Shown here: piece after piece, positions 20,557 to 29,973 of the stretch
Layout: the number at the start of each line of letters is the position of its first letter
How positions within the stretch are numbered: position 1 is the first letter of the stretch
NCBI GenBank assembly: GCA_964344895.1
Contig: CAYFPB010000003.1
Coordinates: forward strand, 1 to 41,039
Reading direction: 5' to 3'
Length of the DNA stretch: 41,039 bases
From: UBA6164 sp964344895
GTDB taxonomy: Bacteria > Patescibacteriota > Gracilibacteria > BD1-5 > UBA6164
Notes under the pieces: generated by a model
Told to the model about the DNA's origin: nothing
The model's input: only the letters and a program-made list of their open reading frames with translations
The model's database searches: none
Translations under genes and position numbers: made by a program

Positions 20557-21798
20557 ATGAAAAGATCAAAAAGAGAAGAAAATTCTATTATTATTAATGC
20601 AGTATTTTATACAATACTTGTATTAGTTTTAGTATTTATAATTGTTTTTTATTTAATGCCAAATATAAAACAAATAGAAATAGATAAAAAACAAACAATA
20701 AATACCTATGAAACACTAGAAACAATAAAAAAAGAAGGTATTAGTTTTGATGAATTTAAAAACCTAAGTATAAAAAATAATGAAAATTCAAAACTTGTTT
20801 TAGAAATTTTGAAATGAATAGAAGAAAAATTTTATGATAAAAATTTTTCAAATAACTTAGAAAAACAGTATTCAAGTTTTTTAATTAATAAAGAAAAAGA
20901 ACTAAGTAGTGAAGAAAGTCAGGAAAAAATACTTAATAATTCAAAAATTATTTCAAAAGTATTGCCTTTATATTCAGAAGTAGGGGTTTATTTATGAGAA
21001 ACAGATGAAAATTATTTAACAACATATAAATTTATTAATTATATTGAGTCTGTTTTGGAAACATTTAATTTAGAAACAAAAAACTCTATTTGAATAAGCC
21101 ATATTAATACATTAGATAACTATAATTCTTCAGAAGGATCTTCAGTAGTAACAGATTCAAATATATATAGTATACCTTTAAACTTAAAATTAAGTTGAAC
21201 TAAAAAAGATATTATACAGTTTTTATATTATATAGAAAATGTATGAAATATAGAGGTTATAAATAATGAAATAAAACTAAATAATAAAAAAATAACAAAT
21301 AATTGAATTTCATTAACTTTAAAATGAGATACTATAACAAACAGAAGTACTTATAATATTTTTGAGCATCAAATGATTGATATTAATAATATTAGTTTTT
21401 CTGATTATATAGACTCTTCTTATGAAGTAAGAGAAGAAAATTTTAAAAATTTTATTTTTAGAACTCAAGCAAATGATCAATATGAAATATCTGTATCATT
21501 AGAGTTTTATATAAAAGGTTTACCTATAATTGAAATTGAGAACTATATAAATAATGTTATTATTAAATATAAATCAACTTTATGACTATTAAATAAACAA
21601 CTAAAAAATACTGATATAAAATGAGGAGAACGTTACAAACTAACTAAACAACAACAAACATTAATACAGCTAAAAAAAGAGGTTTACTGATTTAAAAAAG
21701 AAATGATAGATAAGCAAAAAATTGAAAATGTATATAAAAGAAGTGTTGAAATAAATAAATTAATTACACCAATCTATAATAAACTATCTAATAAATAA
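20557..21798 (+). CDS. Pilus assembly membrane protein (PilN/PilO-like position)
   Basis: 413 aa. A short basic N terminus (MKRSKREEN), one transmembrane helix (about 12-33: IINAVFYTILVLVLVFIIVFYL), then a long extracytoplasmic region with coiled-coil stretches and two alpha-beta segments (IPLNLKLSGTKKDIIQFLYYIENVG near 205). The latter pattern, a predicted beta strand then KKDIIQFLYYIE, resembles the ferredoxin-like domain of PilO. The overall order (one N-terminal TM, coiled coil, ferredoxin-like) and the position just before pilB support a PilN/PilO role, but the protein is about twice the usual PilO length. It starts 2 bp after the upstream stop; pilB starts 3 bp after its stop. Confidence 0.75.
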
Positions 21799-21801
21799 AA
21801 A

Positions 21802-23064
21802 ATGAACTATAAAGATGTAGTAGCTAAATTAAAGGATTTAGTATATAAATGAGATAACGTACAAGAAATATGTGACTATATTATATTAGCCGCAGTTCTT
21901 TGAAATTCATCAGATATACACATAGAACCTTTAACTAGTTTTGTTAGATTAAGATATAGGTTAGATTGAGAACTAAAAGAGATATTAGAATATCAAAACT
22001 TTCTACATAGTTGAATTGTAGCAAGATTTAAAATAATGTCGGATTTAAAAATTGATGAATCTCGTGTACCACAAGATGGAAGAATTAGTACAACAATAGA
22101 AAATAAACCACTAGATTTAAGAGTATCTACTTTACCAACTGTTCATTGAGAAAAAATAGTAATGAGGATAGTAGATAAAAGTAAAAAAATTCCCTCATTA
22201 AATGATTTATGAATTGAGTGAAAAAACTTTGATTTAATCCAAAAAGCAATATCTTTACCAAATTGAATAATATTAACATCTTGACCAACATGATCAGGTA
22301 AGTCAACAACACTTTATTCAGCTTTGACAAGATTAAATAAAATATGAGTAAATATAATGACACTAGAAGATCCTGTTGAAAACCAGGTTGATTGAATAAA
22401 TCAATCACAAGTTAAGCCAGATATATGATATAGTTTTGCAACTTGATTAAGGACAGCTCTTAGACAAGATCCAGATATAATTATGGTGTGAGAGATGAGA
22501 GACAAGGAAACAGTTGATATAGCCATTGAAGCATCTTTGACATGACATTTAGTGTTGTCTACAATCCATACAAATAGTGCATCAGAAACCATTACAAGAG
22601 TTTTAAATATGTGAGTACAACCATTTTTAGTACCAGCATCTTTTAATATAGTAATAGCACAAAGGTTAGTTAAAAGGTTGTGTAGTTGCAAGAAAAAAGT
22701 AACTATAAAAGATTTAGATGGGGTAACTATAACAAATATAAAAAACGCCTTATCTATTACAGATAAAACAGAATTAAAAAATAGAGTTTGAGATATTCTA
22801 AAAGCACCAGTATTTTATAAACCTGTGTGATGTGATAAATGTGAATGAGATTGATATGCATGAAGGGTATGATTATATGAGGTATTAGAAATAACTCCTT
22901 GAGTAAAAGAGATGATATTATCTTGATCATCAGCATATAATATAAACAAGCAAGCAATAAAAGATGGAATGATTTCCTTAGAACAAGATGGGGTGATTAA
23001 AGCTTTACAATGACTTACAAGTTTAGAAGAGGTTTATAGGGTAGCAAAAAGCCAAAAATGATAA
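21802..23064 (+). CDS. pilB: Type IV pilus assembly ATPase PilB/GspE
   Basis: 420 aa, short for PilB (about 560) because the N-terminal MshEN/N1 domain is missing; the protein starts directly at the N2 domain (SSDIHIEPLTSFVRLRYRLDG near 35). The ATPase has TSGPTGSGKSTTLYS near 157 (Walker A), TLEDPVENQVDGINQ near 187 (Asp box), PDIIMVGEMRD near 226 (Walker B) and LTGHLVLSTIHTN near 250 (His box). Zinc ligands CSC near 293 and CDKCEGDGYAGRVGLYEVLEI near 343 mark an extension-type (PilB/GspE) rather than a PilT ATPase. It powers pilin polymerisation at the inner membrane. By hand count about 26 of 31 glycines are TGA. Confidence 0.95.
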
Positions 23065-23092
23065 AAATAAATTTAAAACTAAAAAAAATATT

Positions 23093-24256
23093 ATGGCAGA
23101 TTTTTTAATATTAGATGAAAATAAAAACTCAAATAATGACAATGAAAAGTCTAAGGAAACTAGACAAGTCAAAAATGTGAGTTTTATTGATAAGTTAAAT
23201 AATTTAATCCTTTCTTTACAAAAAATTACAACAAAAGAAAAGGTTATATTTTATCGTCTATTGTCAACAATGACAAATGCTTGAATGACATTAGTAAAAT
23301 CTGTAAAAGTATTAGAAACACAAGAAAAAAATCCTGTATTTAAAAAAGTTTTGTGAAGATTATGTGAAGAATTAAAAGAATGAAAAGAGTTATCAGAGTG
23401 TTTATCTTTATATCCAGATAGTTTTTCAGAAGCTGAAATATGAATTGTAAAATCATGAGAAACTACAGGACAATTAAATAGTGTATTAACAGATTTAGCA
23501 AATCAAATAGAAAAAGTAGAGTCATTGAATTGAAAAATTAAATCTGCAATGATTTATCCATTATTTATTTTAGTTGTTGTTATTGGTGTTATATCAGTAA
23601 TGATGATAAAAGTTGTACCAAATTTACTAAATATATTTGAAGATAAATCAGCATTACCAGAAACAACATTATTATTAATAAATATATCTGATGCTTTTAG
23701 AGATTATTGGTTTTGATTTATTTTAATAGCTTTTATTATTTTTGTTTTGGTTTCTGTATGGAAAAAAACACCTGATGGAAAATACTTGTTTGATAAAATA
23801 TTATTATACCTACCTGTTTTTTGAGAAATAAATAAAAAACTTATTCTATCCAAGTTTTCAAGGGTATTTGCATGACTAGTATGATCAGGGGTATCAGTTG
23901 TTGAAAGTTTAAATATTACAGCTGCAGCTGTTTGAAATGAGGTTTATAAACAAAGAATATTGCTTGTTTGAGAAGATATATCAGTATGAATAAGGATGTG
24001 GGAGTCTTTAGATTGAGATAAATTGTTTCCAGAAATGATGATACAAATGATTCAGGTAGGTGAACAAACAGCTAAGTTAGATCAAACAATATTGAAAGTT
24101 GCAGACTTTTATGATGAAGAAGTTGATAATACAATAAAAGTGTTAAATAAATTATTAGAACCATTTATCATAGTTACATTAGCTGTTGTTGTATGATTTA
24201 TTGCTTTAGCTATAATGCAACCAATTATGTGATTAGCAGATACTGTAGCAAGTTAA
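23093..24256 (+). CDS. pilC: Type IV pilus inner-membrane platform protein PilC/GspF
   Basis: 387 aa with a 50-residue charged leader and two T2SSF domains, about 55-180 (KEKVIFYRLLSTMTNAGMTL, GQLNSVLTDLANQIEK) and 255-378 (KLILSKFSRVFAGLVGSGVS, GEQTAKLDQTILKVADFYDE). Hydrophobic helices follow each (YPLFILVVVIGVISVMMI; FGFILIAFIIFVLVSV; LEPFIIVTLAVVVGFIALAI), with the usual terminal PIMGLAD. It anchors PilB and the growing pilus in the membrane. It is the last gene of the operon, with terminator at 24301-24332. No pilin, PilT, PilQ or prepilin peptidase is in the window. Confidence 0.95.
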
Positions 24257-24265
24257 TTGTTATTC

Positions 24266-24391
24266 TTGCTATGTGTGAAGAAATATGTATAAAATATATA
24301 AAAAACAGAGATAAAAGTATCTCTGTTTTTTTGTTGTTATAATAAGTAAGCAAAAAACAAACTATTGCTATATGTGAAGAAATATGTATAA
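24266..24391 (+). repeat. 27-bp direct repeat pair downstream of pilC
   Basis: 24266-24292 and 24365-24391 are identical at 26 of 27 positions (core TGTGAAGAAATATGTATAA), 99 bp apart and flanking the pilC terminator. A related 17-bp TGTGAAGATTGTGTGAA follows at 24410-24426. Confidence 0.8.
24301..24332 (+). terminator. Terminator of the pilus operon
   Basis: AAAAACAGAGATA (24301-24313) pairs with TATCTCTGTTTTT (24318-24330), followed by more T. Confidence 0.9.
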
Positions 24392-24409
24392 GTTATATAT
24401 AAAGAGGTT

Positions 24410-24426
24410 TGTGAAGATTGTGTGAA
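24410..24426 (-). repeat. 17-bp dispersed repeat, copy 3
   Basis: TGTGAAGATTGTGTGAA here is the reverse complement of the core of the 23-bp repeats at 16232 and 32402. Confidence 0.75.
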
Positions 24427-24442
24427 ATATGGCTATGAGTGT

Positions 24443-24471
24443 TTGACTTTATTATATAAAATGATTAATAT
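24443..24471 (+). promoter_or_regulatory. Predicted strong promoter in the 24257-24667 gap
   Basis: TTGACT (24443-24448), a 17-bp spacer, TAATAT (24466-24471). It is the closest match to a consensus -35 in the window. Transcription would start near 24478, leaving an unusually long leader of about 190 nt before the glycosyltransferase ATG at 24668. Confidence 0.55.
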
Positions 24472-24477
24472 GTAGCT

Positions 24478-24667
24478 GCTTTTATAAAGAAGTTCTTTAA
24501 AATAGACTGATAAAAATTAAAACAAAATATTTATATAAGTTTTAATTCAAGAAAAATACAGCTTTGGAAAATAGCTTAACAGTTTTGTTGTTAGGTTGTT
24601 TCCCAGAGTTGTAACAACTTTTGGGTTAAGGCTTTAACCTTTGTGTTTTACTATAACCAATAATGAT
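24478..24667 (+). ncRNA. Hairpin-rich leader or small RNA candidate
   Basis: Five consecutive stems: AATTAAAAC/GTTTTAATT (24515-24547), AGCT/AGCT (24560-24576), CTTAACAG/TTGTTAGG (24575-24595), CCCAGAGTTG/CAACTTTTGGG (24602-24625) and GGTTAA/TTAACC (24624-24639). Stems 2 and 3 and stems 4 and 5 overlap by two bases each, as in mutually exclusive folds. G+C is visibly higher than in other intergenic DNA. No ORF or known RNA family recognised. It may be a regulatory leader or an independent RNA. Confidence 0.5.
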
Positions 24668-25765
24668 ATGGAACTAAAAAATAAGAAAGTAGCAATACTA
24701 CATCCTTTTCTAACCAAAAAGTGATGAGCTATGAAAATGATGATATATTTATCAAAAATTTTATCTATTAATAATGATGTATGTTTTTATACATTTAAAA
24801 CAAATAAGCAGATTGTTTCCAAAACAGAAACAGAATTTAAAATAAAAACCTTTAGTAATATAAAGATAATTTCTATTTTAAGGATAGCTTATAGTTTAAG
24901 AAAGTATGAATATGTATTTATTTGAAATTCACCTATGCATTTTGTATGAGTTATTTCAAAAATATTATTTAGATCAAAAGTAAAACTTATTTGGTGGCAT
25001 CATCATTATCCATGGTATTATAGTAAAAATGCAAATGTTTATATAAAGTTAAAAAAAATAATTGAAAGATATTTTGTTAAGTATATTGATTTAATGGTTG
25101 TAAATAGTAATTATTTACAAACTTCAATAAAAAAGATATATAATGTTAATTCAATGGTTTTATATCCTATAATTGATAAAGAATTTTTAGAATATAAAAA
25201 AGAAACAATAAAAGCTCAAAAAGAAAAAGTAATATTTACTTGTTCTAGATGGGTTGAAGGTAAAAATATAGAGCTTATTTTTAAAACATACAATAAATTG
25301 AAACAAAAGTTTCCTGATTTAGTTTTAAAAATAGCTTGAGAAGGACCTGATTTAGAAAAACAAAAATCTAAATATAAATATAGACAAAACAATTATAAAT
25401 ATAAAATAGATTTTTTATGAGAGCTTACAAAAAAGCAAATTATAGAAAATCTAGAAAAATCAAGTTTATTCTTATTTCCTTCAAAAGTTGATTCTTTTTG
25501 AATAGTTCTTTTAGAGTCTATGTCTACTTATACTCCTGTGATATCTTATAATTTAGGTTGAGCTTGAGAAATTATAAAAACATGAATTAATTGATACTTA
25601 GTAAATTCTGATAAAGAGTTTATTGAGAAAACATCATATTTATTAGATAATAATGATTTATTAAAATCTTTTTGAAAAGAAGCAAAAAAGACTTCTAGTC
25701 TTTTTTCTGAAGAATCTTTTAAACAAAATCTTTTAAAAATTTTAACTTATATAGAAATTAATTAA
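24668..25765 (+). CDS. Glycosyltransferase family 4 protein
   Basis: 365 aa, one GT-B fold. Cytoplasmic or membrane-associated transfer of a sugar from a nucleotide donor. N-terminal VAILHPFLTKKGGAMKMMIYLSK (GG loop with TGA codons), IWWHHHYPWYY near 115, VVNSNYLQTSI near 143, then the donor-binding C-terminal half: VIFTCSRWVEGKNIELIF near 193 (the RxxxxKN pattern), LKIAGEGPDLEKQ near 222 and SKVDSFGIVLLESMS near 273 with the conserved E-x7-E-type acidic residue. The acceptor is unknown. It lies immediately upstream of the S-layer-like gene and may glycosylate it, which is inference. It has the long structured leader. Confidence 0.9.
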
Positions 25766-25798
25766 TTATTTTATATTATTTATATAATCAAACGATAT

Positions 25799-28700
25799 AT
25801 GAATTTAATCAAAAAATCTACTGCTACTATAGCATTAGTTGCTCTTACGTCTAGTATTTTTACTACTGGAGCTTACGCTGATAATGGCGCGCAAGTTGAA
25901 GCTGCAAACGCTTTAGCTGCTAAAGGTTATATTAATGACCATTCTGACAACGAATCAGCATATAATCTTAATCAAAATGTATTAAGACAAGAAATTGCTG
26001 CTGTTGCTAGAGGTGTTGCAGGTTTAGATAAAAAATCTAGCTGTGATAACTCATTTGCAGATACTTCTGCAACTACTCCAAATACTTGGGCTTGTTACTC
26101 TGTTGAAGCTTTATTAGATGCAGGTTTAATTGCTGCAAATGATAACTTCAGACCAGAAGCTAAAATATCTAAAGCAGAAGCTGTAGGTATGATGGTAAAA
26201 GCTGCATTTGGTGATGAATATTCTTATGATTCAAGTAACTCTGCTTCTTGGCAAGAACAAGTTGTAGCATTTGCTGTTTCAAAAGGTGTTGTATCAAGTT
26301 TCTCTAACTATGACACTTCTGCAACTAGAGGTTTCGTATTTGAAGCTGGTAACAATGCTATAATTGCTTCAGAAGAAGTTTCTGAATCTTGTGATGAAGT
26401 TTCTAAATTACTTGGTCTTTGTGGAGATGAAGAAGAAACTACAACTGAAGAAACTACTGAAGAAACTACAACTGAAGAAACTACTGAAGAAGAAACTACT
26501 GAAGAAGAAACTACAACTGAAACTCCTGCTGCTTCTTCTGATAATGTATTAAGTGCTGAATTATCAGCTGATACTCCTGAAGGAGCTGATTTACCTGAAG
26601 CTGTAGAAGGTGTTTCTGTATTATCTTTTGATGTAACTGCTGGAAGTGAAGATGTTTCAATTTCTGGAGTTGAATTAGAAAGAGTTGGTTTTGGTGAAGG
26701 AGCTGCTGATAAGGCTGCTATCTACACTGATGAAGGAAGAGCTTCTAAAGTAAAATCTTTCTCTAGCTCAGATGATGCTGTTAACTTAACTTTCTCTCCA
26801 GCTGTTGTTGTAAAAGCTGGTGAAACTAGAACTTTAACTGCAAAAGTAAACTTACATGCTGATAATACTGGTGAATTTGCTGTTTCAGTTAAAAATATAA
26901 CTGCTTCTTCTACTGTTGAAGCTGCTACTATAGTTTCTAATTACTTTGATGTTAAAAGTGGTGTTACTGCTGTTGATTTAACAATTGCTGCTCAATCAGT
27001 AAGTACTTCAGTTAAAACTGGTGAAGAACAAGCTGACTTAGCTAAATTTAAATTAACTAATGGAGGATTATCTTCTGATACTGATATAACTGTATCTTCT
27101 ATTACATTAAAAGAAACTGGTACAGTTGACCAAGAAGAAGTATTAGAAAACTTAACATTAACTGTTGATGGTGATGTTATTTCTACTGTTGCTTCTATGG
27201 AAGGTAAATATGTTACTTTCTCTTTTGATCCTATCTTAATTGAAGATAGTAAAAATGAAACTTTCACTGTTAAAGCTGATATTATGGGTGGTGCAGGTGA
27301 TACTGTTATATTCACATTAGATGATTTAATAGATGTAACTGCTACTGCTTCTAAATATAACGCTGTTGATATGAATGGTTCATTCACTTCTTCAACTATT
27401 ACTTTAGGTGCTGGTGAATTATCTATATATGCTATAGACTCTACTGTTGATGAAGTAAGACCTGATCAATCTAATATTGTATTAGGACAAATAAAAGTAG
27501 TAAACGTTGCTGGTAAAAACTTAGAACTTAAAAATCTAGGTGTTGACTTAGTTTCTACTTCTACTGGTGTTCTTGCTAATCTTGAAAATGTAGAATTTGA
27601 ATTAAACGGTACTTCTTATGCATTAGATGGTGATACTTCTGATACTACTGATACTACTGTTAATTTCTCTGATACTGATGTTGATGTTGCTTTACCTCAA
27701 GGTACAACTATATTAACTCTTAGAGCTGATACTTTAAAAACAGCTACAGAAGACTCAGAAATTACTATGAGTTTAACTGTTAACTCTACTAACTTTAGTG
27801 TTAAAGAAACTGAAGATGATGTATCTGTTTCAGATATAACTCCTTCTTCATTATCTTGGAAAAAAGTTACTCTTATTGACTCTTCAGCTACTTTAGCTGG
27901 TACAACAGTTCCTGCTGGTACTTATGTTAAAGGTGCTGCTGATTTAGTTGCTCTTAACTTTGATGTAAAAGCTGGTAAAGCATCTGCTATTACTGCAAAT
28001 GAAATTACTGTAGGATTAACTTCTTCAGGTTCAGCTTCTACAAAAGATGAAGTAGCTCAAGTTACTTTATATAAAGGATCTGTTTCTGCTAATAATGAAT
28101 TAGCTAAAGTTGGTGGTAATGATTTAGCTTCAGGTGCTGCTACATTTGATGGATTTGAAGTTGAAATTGGTGCTAACGCTACTGAAACTTTTATTGTTAC
28201 TGTTGATACAGCTGATACTTCTGCTGTTGAAAACAAAATTATTGTTGCTACATTAACTGGTTCTAATGTTACATTAGAAGATGATGAAGGTGATAGTGTT
28301 ACTGTTTCTGGTACTATTACTGGTAGAAATATAACTGTTTCTGGTGCTGGTACATTAACTTTAACTGCTGATGCAAACAATTCTGATAATGAATTTACTA
28401 AAACTATATTAGCTGGTTCTGAAGCTACTGTTTTCTCAGCTGATGTTAAAGCTGATAATGAAAATGTTACAGCTGAAAAAGTAACTATAGTATTAACTGG
28501 TGCTACACTTAAAGATACTATTGGTACAGCTAAATTATACTTAGGTGATACTTTAGTAGCTTCTACAAGTAGTTCTATGGATATTACTGATAGTTCAACT
28601 AGTGGATCTAATACAACTATTGTATTCCAAGATATAGTTGGATTAGAATTTGGAACTACTCAAGCTGAATTAAAATTAGCTTTAGATACTAATGATATTG

Positions 28701-29251
28701 GTAAAGATAAATTAGGTGCTGCTAAATCGTCTGTTACTGTTGATAGCGTAGCTATTGCAGAAGCTGAAGGTGCTGATTCTGGAGAAACTGTTACAGTTAC
28801 TTCTTTAACAAGTACTTCTTCTAAAGCATTCTCTATAGTTCCATCTACTGTTACTGCTTCAGTTAGTAATTCATTTGCTACTGATGATAGAACAGCTGTA
28901 TTAACTTTTGCTGTTGATAGTGGAACTAATACAGATACTAGTGGTAATGCATTAAATGTTACATTAACTGGTGTTATATTAAATGTTAGTTCTATGACTG
29001 CTACAGGTACTGTTACTATTAAAAATAGTGCAGGTACTGTTATTGGTACAGGACCTGTTACTGTTGACGATAAAGTTACTGTAAGCGTATCAGAAGTTAT
29101 CTCTAATGGTGAATCTGTAACTGTTGAGACTACAGCTAAAGCTCTATTCTCTCTAGAAAAAGATGGTATAGAATATAGCTCTAATAGTGCAACTTACAAA
29201 ATGAGCTTAAATGCTAATGAATCTATGGGTGAATATACTACTTCTAACTAA
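25799..29251 (+). CDS. Large secreted S-layer-like surface protein
   Basis: 1150 aa. Signal peptide MNLIKKSTATIALVALTSSIFTTGAYA, cleaved probably before DNG. Residues about 30-200 contain two or three SLH-like segments (ALAAKGYINDHSD, VLRQEIAAVARGVAGL, ALLDAGLIAANDNFRPEAKISKAEAVGMM) and four Cys in two pairs. A low-complexity Thr/Glu linker follows (about 213-245), then about 900 residues of repeated beta-sandwich-like Ser/Thr/Val-rich sequence (VDLTIAAQSVSTSVKTGEEQ and many similar), without Cys. It is probably anchored by SLH to the wall and forms a surface lattice or fibre. All 82 or so glycines are GGN with no TGA, and the codon set is narrow (GCT, GGT/GGA, ACT), unlike every neighbour. 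This suggests very high expression. It has its own terminator. Confidence 0.93.
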   Translation: MNLIKKSTATIALVALTSSIFTTGAYADNGAQVEAANALAAKGYINDHSDNESAYNLNQNVLRQEIAAVARGVAGLDKKSSCDNSFADTSATTPNTWACYSVEALLDAGLIAANDNFRPEAKISKAEAVGMMVKAAFGDEYSYDSSNSASWQEQVVAFAVSKGVVSSFSNYDTSATRGFVFEAGNNAIIASEEVSESCDEVSKLLGLCGDEEETTTEETTEETTTEETTEEETTEEETTTETPAASSDNVLSAELSADTPEGADLPEAVEGVSVLSFDVTAGSEDVSISGVELERVGFGEGAADKAAIYTDEGRASKVKSFSSSDDAVNLTFSPAVVVKAGETRTLTAKVNLHADNTGEFAVSVKNITASSTVEAATIVSNYFDVKSGVTAVDLTIAAQSVSTSVKTGEEQADLAKFKLTNGGLSSDTDITVSSITLKETGTVDQEEVLENLTLTVDGDVISTVASMEGKYVTFSFDPILIEDSKNETFTVKADIMGGAGDTVIFTLDDLIDVTATASKYNAVDMNGSFTSSTITLGAGELSIYAIDSTVDEVRPDQSNIVLGQIKVVNVAGKNLELKNLGVDLVSTSTGVLANLENVEFELNGTSYALDGDTSDTTDTTVNFSDTDVDVALPQGTTILTLRADTLKTATEDSEITMSLTVNSTNFSVKETEDDVSVSDITPSSLSWKKVTLIDSSATLAGTTVPAGTYVKGAADLVALNFDVKAGKASAITANEITVGLTSSGSASTKDEVAQVTLYKGSVSANNELAKVGGNDLASGAATFDGFEVEIGANATETFIVTVDTADTSAVENKIIVATLTGSNVTLEDDEGDSVTVSGTITGRNITVSGAGTLTLTADANNSDNEFTKTILAGSEATVFSADVKADNENVTAEKVTIVLTGATLKDTIGTAKLYLGDTLVASTSSSMDITDSSTSGSNTTIVFQDIVGLEFGTTQAELKLALDTNDIGKDKLGAAKSSVTVDSVAIAEAEGADSGETVTVTSLTSTSSKAFSIVPSTVTASVSNSFATDDRTAVLTFAVDSGTNTDTSGNALNVTLTGVILNVSSMTATGTVTIKNSAGTVIGTGPVTVDDKVTVSVSEVISNGESVTVETTAKALFSLEKDGIEYSSNSATYKMSLNANESMGEYTTSN
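26430..26526 (+). repeat. In-gene Thr/Glu codon repeat
   Basis: Imperfect iterations of GAAGAAACTACAACT / GAAGAAACTACT encode the acidic TTEE linker between the SLH-like region and the beta-rich region. Such tracts commonly vary in length by slippage. Confidence 0.75.
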
Positions 29252-29294
29252 TTAGTATATTAACACTATAATCTAAAAAACTTTATACGTTTTT

Positions 29295-29326
29295 AAAGAA
29301 CTCTATTTAATAGAGTTCTTTTTTTT
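29295..29326 (+). terminator. Terminator of the S-layer-like gene
   Basis: AAAGAACTCTA (29295-29305) pairs over 11 bp with TAGAGTTCTTT (29311-29321), then a T run. Confidence 0.9.
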
Positions 29327-29365
29327 GTCTTAAAAAACTTTAATATATAAAATGTATATAAAAGA

Positions 29366-29394
29366 TTTGCAAAAAAAAAGAAAGTGGATATAAT
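29366..29394 (+). promoter_or_regulatory. Promoter of the toxin-antitoxin pair
   Basis: TTTGCA (29366-29371), a 17-bp spacer, perfect TATAAT (29389-29394). The antitoxin ATG follows at 29425. Confidence 0.7.
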
Positions 29395-29424
29395 GAAGGA
29401 AATTTTAATTATTAATAGATTATT

Positions 29425-29592
29425 ATGGCAATAAATATAGAAGAATATAAAAAACAATGATTTAGTTATGAAGAAGTTGAAAGTATAAAAAGATGAATGA
29501 AAAATATACAAGAAGGAAAAATAAAGAACTATGAGCAAGTAAAGAGTAATGCAAGGGAAAGAATACTGTCTAAACAAAAAATTTATGCTTAG
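29425..29592 (+). CDS. Small antitoxin-like protein
   Basis: 55 aa, stop TAG. Charged and helical: MAINIEEYKKQGFSYEEVES, then IKRGMKNIQEGKIKNYEQVK and NARERILSKQKIYA. Size and the position immediately upstream of and overlapping (8 bp) a ParE/RelE-type gene mark it as the antitoxin. No DNA-binding fold is obvious in so short a chain; the IKNYEQVKSNARERI stretch resembles the toxin-wrapping tail of short antitoxins that end in a repeated basic helix. Its own promoter lies at 29366. Confidence 0.8.
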
Positions 29593-29863
29593 AGTAAAAT
29601 TTTCAGATGAAGCAGAATTAAATTATTATGAAATATGAGATTATATATCTAAGGATAATAAAGAATCAGCTATAGAAGTATTAAATCAAATAGATAAAAT
29701 AATTGAGACTATATCTTTATATTCATTATTATGAATAGACTTAAAAGATGGAAATAGATTAATAGTAGACTCTAAATATAAGTATAAAATAGTATATAGA
29801 ATAAAAAAAGATTGTATTTATATTGTATCAATATTTAAATATCAGAATATGTGGACTAAATAA
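29585..29863 (+). CDS. ParE/RelE-superfamily toxin
   Basis: 92 aa, normal for the superfamily. MLRVKFSDEAELNYYEIGDYISKDN matches the start of ParE-type proteins (helix with E-x2-D/EI-x2-YI). It continues AIEVLNQIDKIIETISLYSLLGIDLK, then YKYKIVYRIKKDCIYIVSIF, the conserved strand pair that ends RelE/ParE folds. Family members poison gyrase (ParE) or cleave mRNA (RelE); which applies here cannot be told. The start ATG overlaps the antitoxin by 8 bp, implying coupled translation. The pair lies between duplicated terminator-promoter modules. Confidence 0.88.
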
Positions 29864-29879
29864 ACCTAAAATAATTAAG

Positions 29880-29906
29880 AACTCTATCTAATAGAGTTTT
29901 TTTTTT
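29880..29906 (+). terminator. Terminator of the toxin-antitoxin pair
   Basis: AACTCTA (29880-29886) pairs with TAGAGTT (29892-29898), followed by T8. Confidence 0.85.
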
Positions 29907-29944
29907 GTTCCCAAGTTTATAATATATAAAAAGTGTATAAGAAA

Positions 29945-29973
29945 TTTGCATAAAAAGAGAAAGTGAATATAAT
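29945..29973 (+). promoter_or_regulatory. Promoter of the RAYT gene
   Basis: TTTGCA (29945-29950), a 17-bp spacer containing AGAAAGTGAA, perfect TATAAT (29968-29973). It is near-identical to the promoter at 29366. Confidence 0.7.

Larger units (their letters stand above)
29292..29398 (+). repeat. Terminator-promoter module, copy 1
   Basis: About 105 bp holding the S-layer gene terminator and the promoter of the toxin-antitoxin pair. It is a diverged direct duplicate of 29876-29977: the same AACTCTA/TAGAGTT hairpin and T run, an AATATATAAAA stretch, and the same -35/-10 pair. Confidence 0.7.

Noticed and set aside
26430..26526. CRISPR-like tandem repeat
   Set aside because: Short in-frame TTEE codon repeats within an ORF, no spacer structure; no CRISPR array or cas genes seen in the window.
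26992..27387. Antisense ORF of 131 codons opposite the S-layer-like gene
   Set aside because: Shadow of a strongly biased coding strand (GTT/ACT/GCT codons leave the reverse frame open); no start context or domain. The same holds for 28057-28380.
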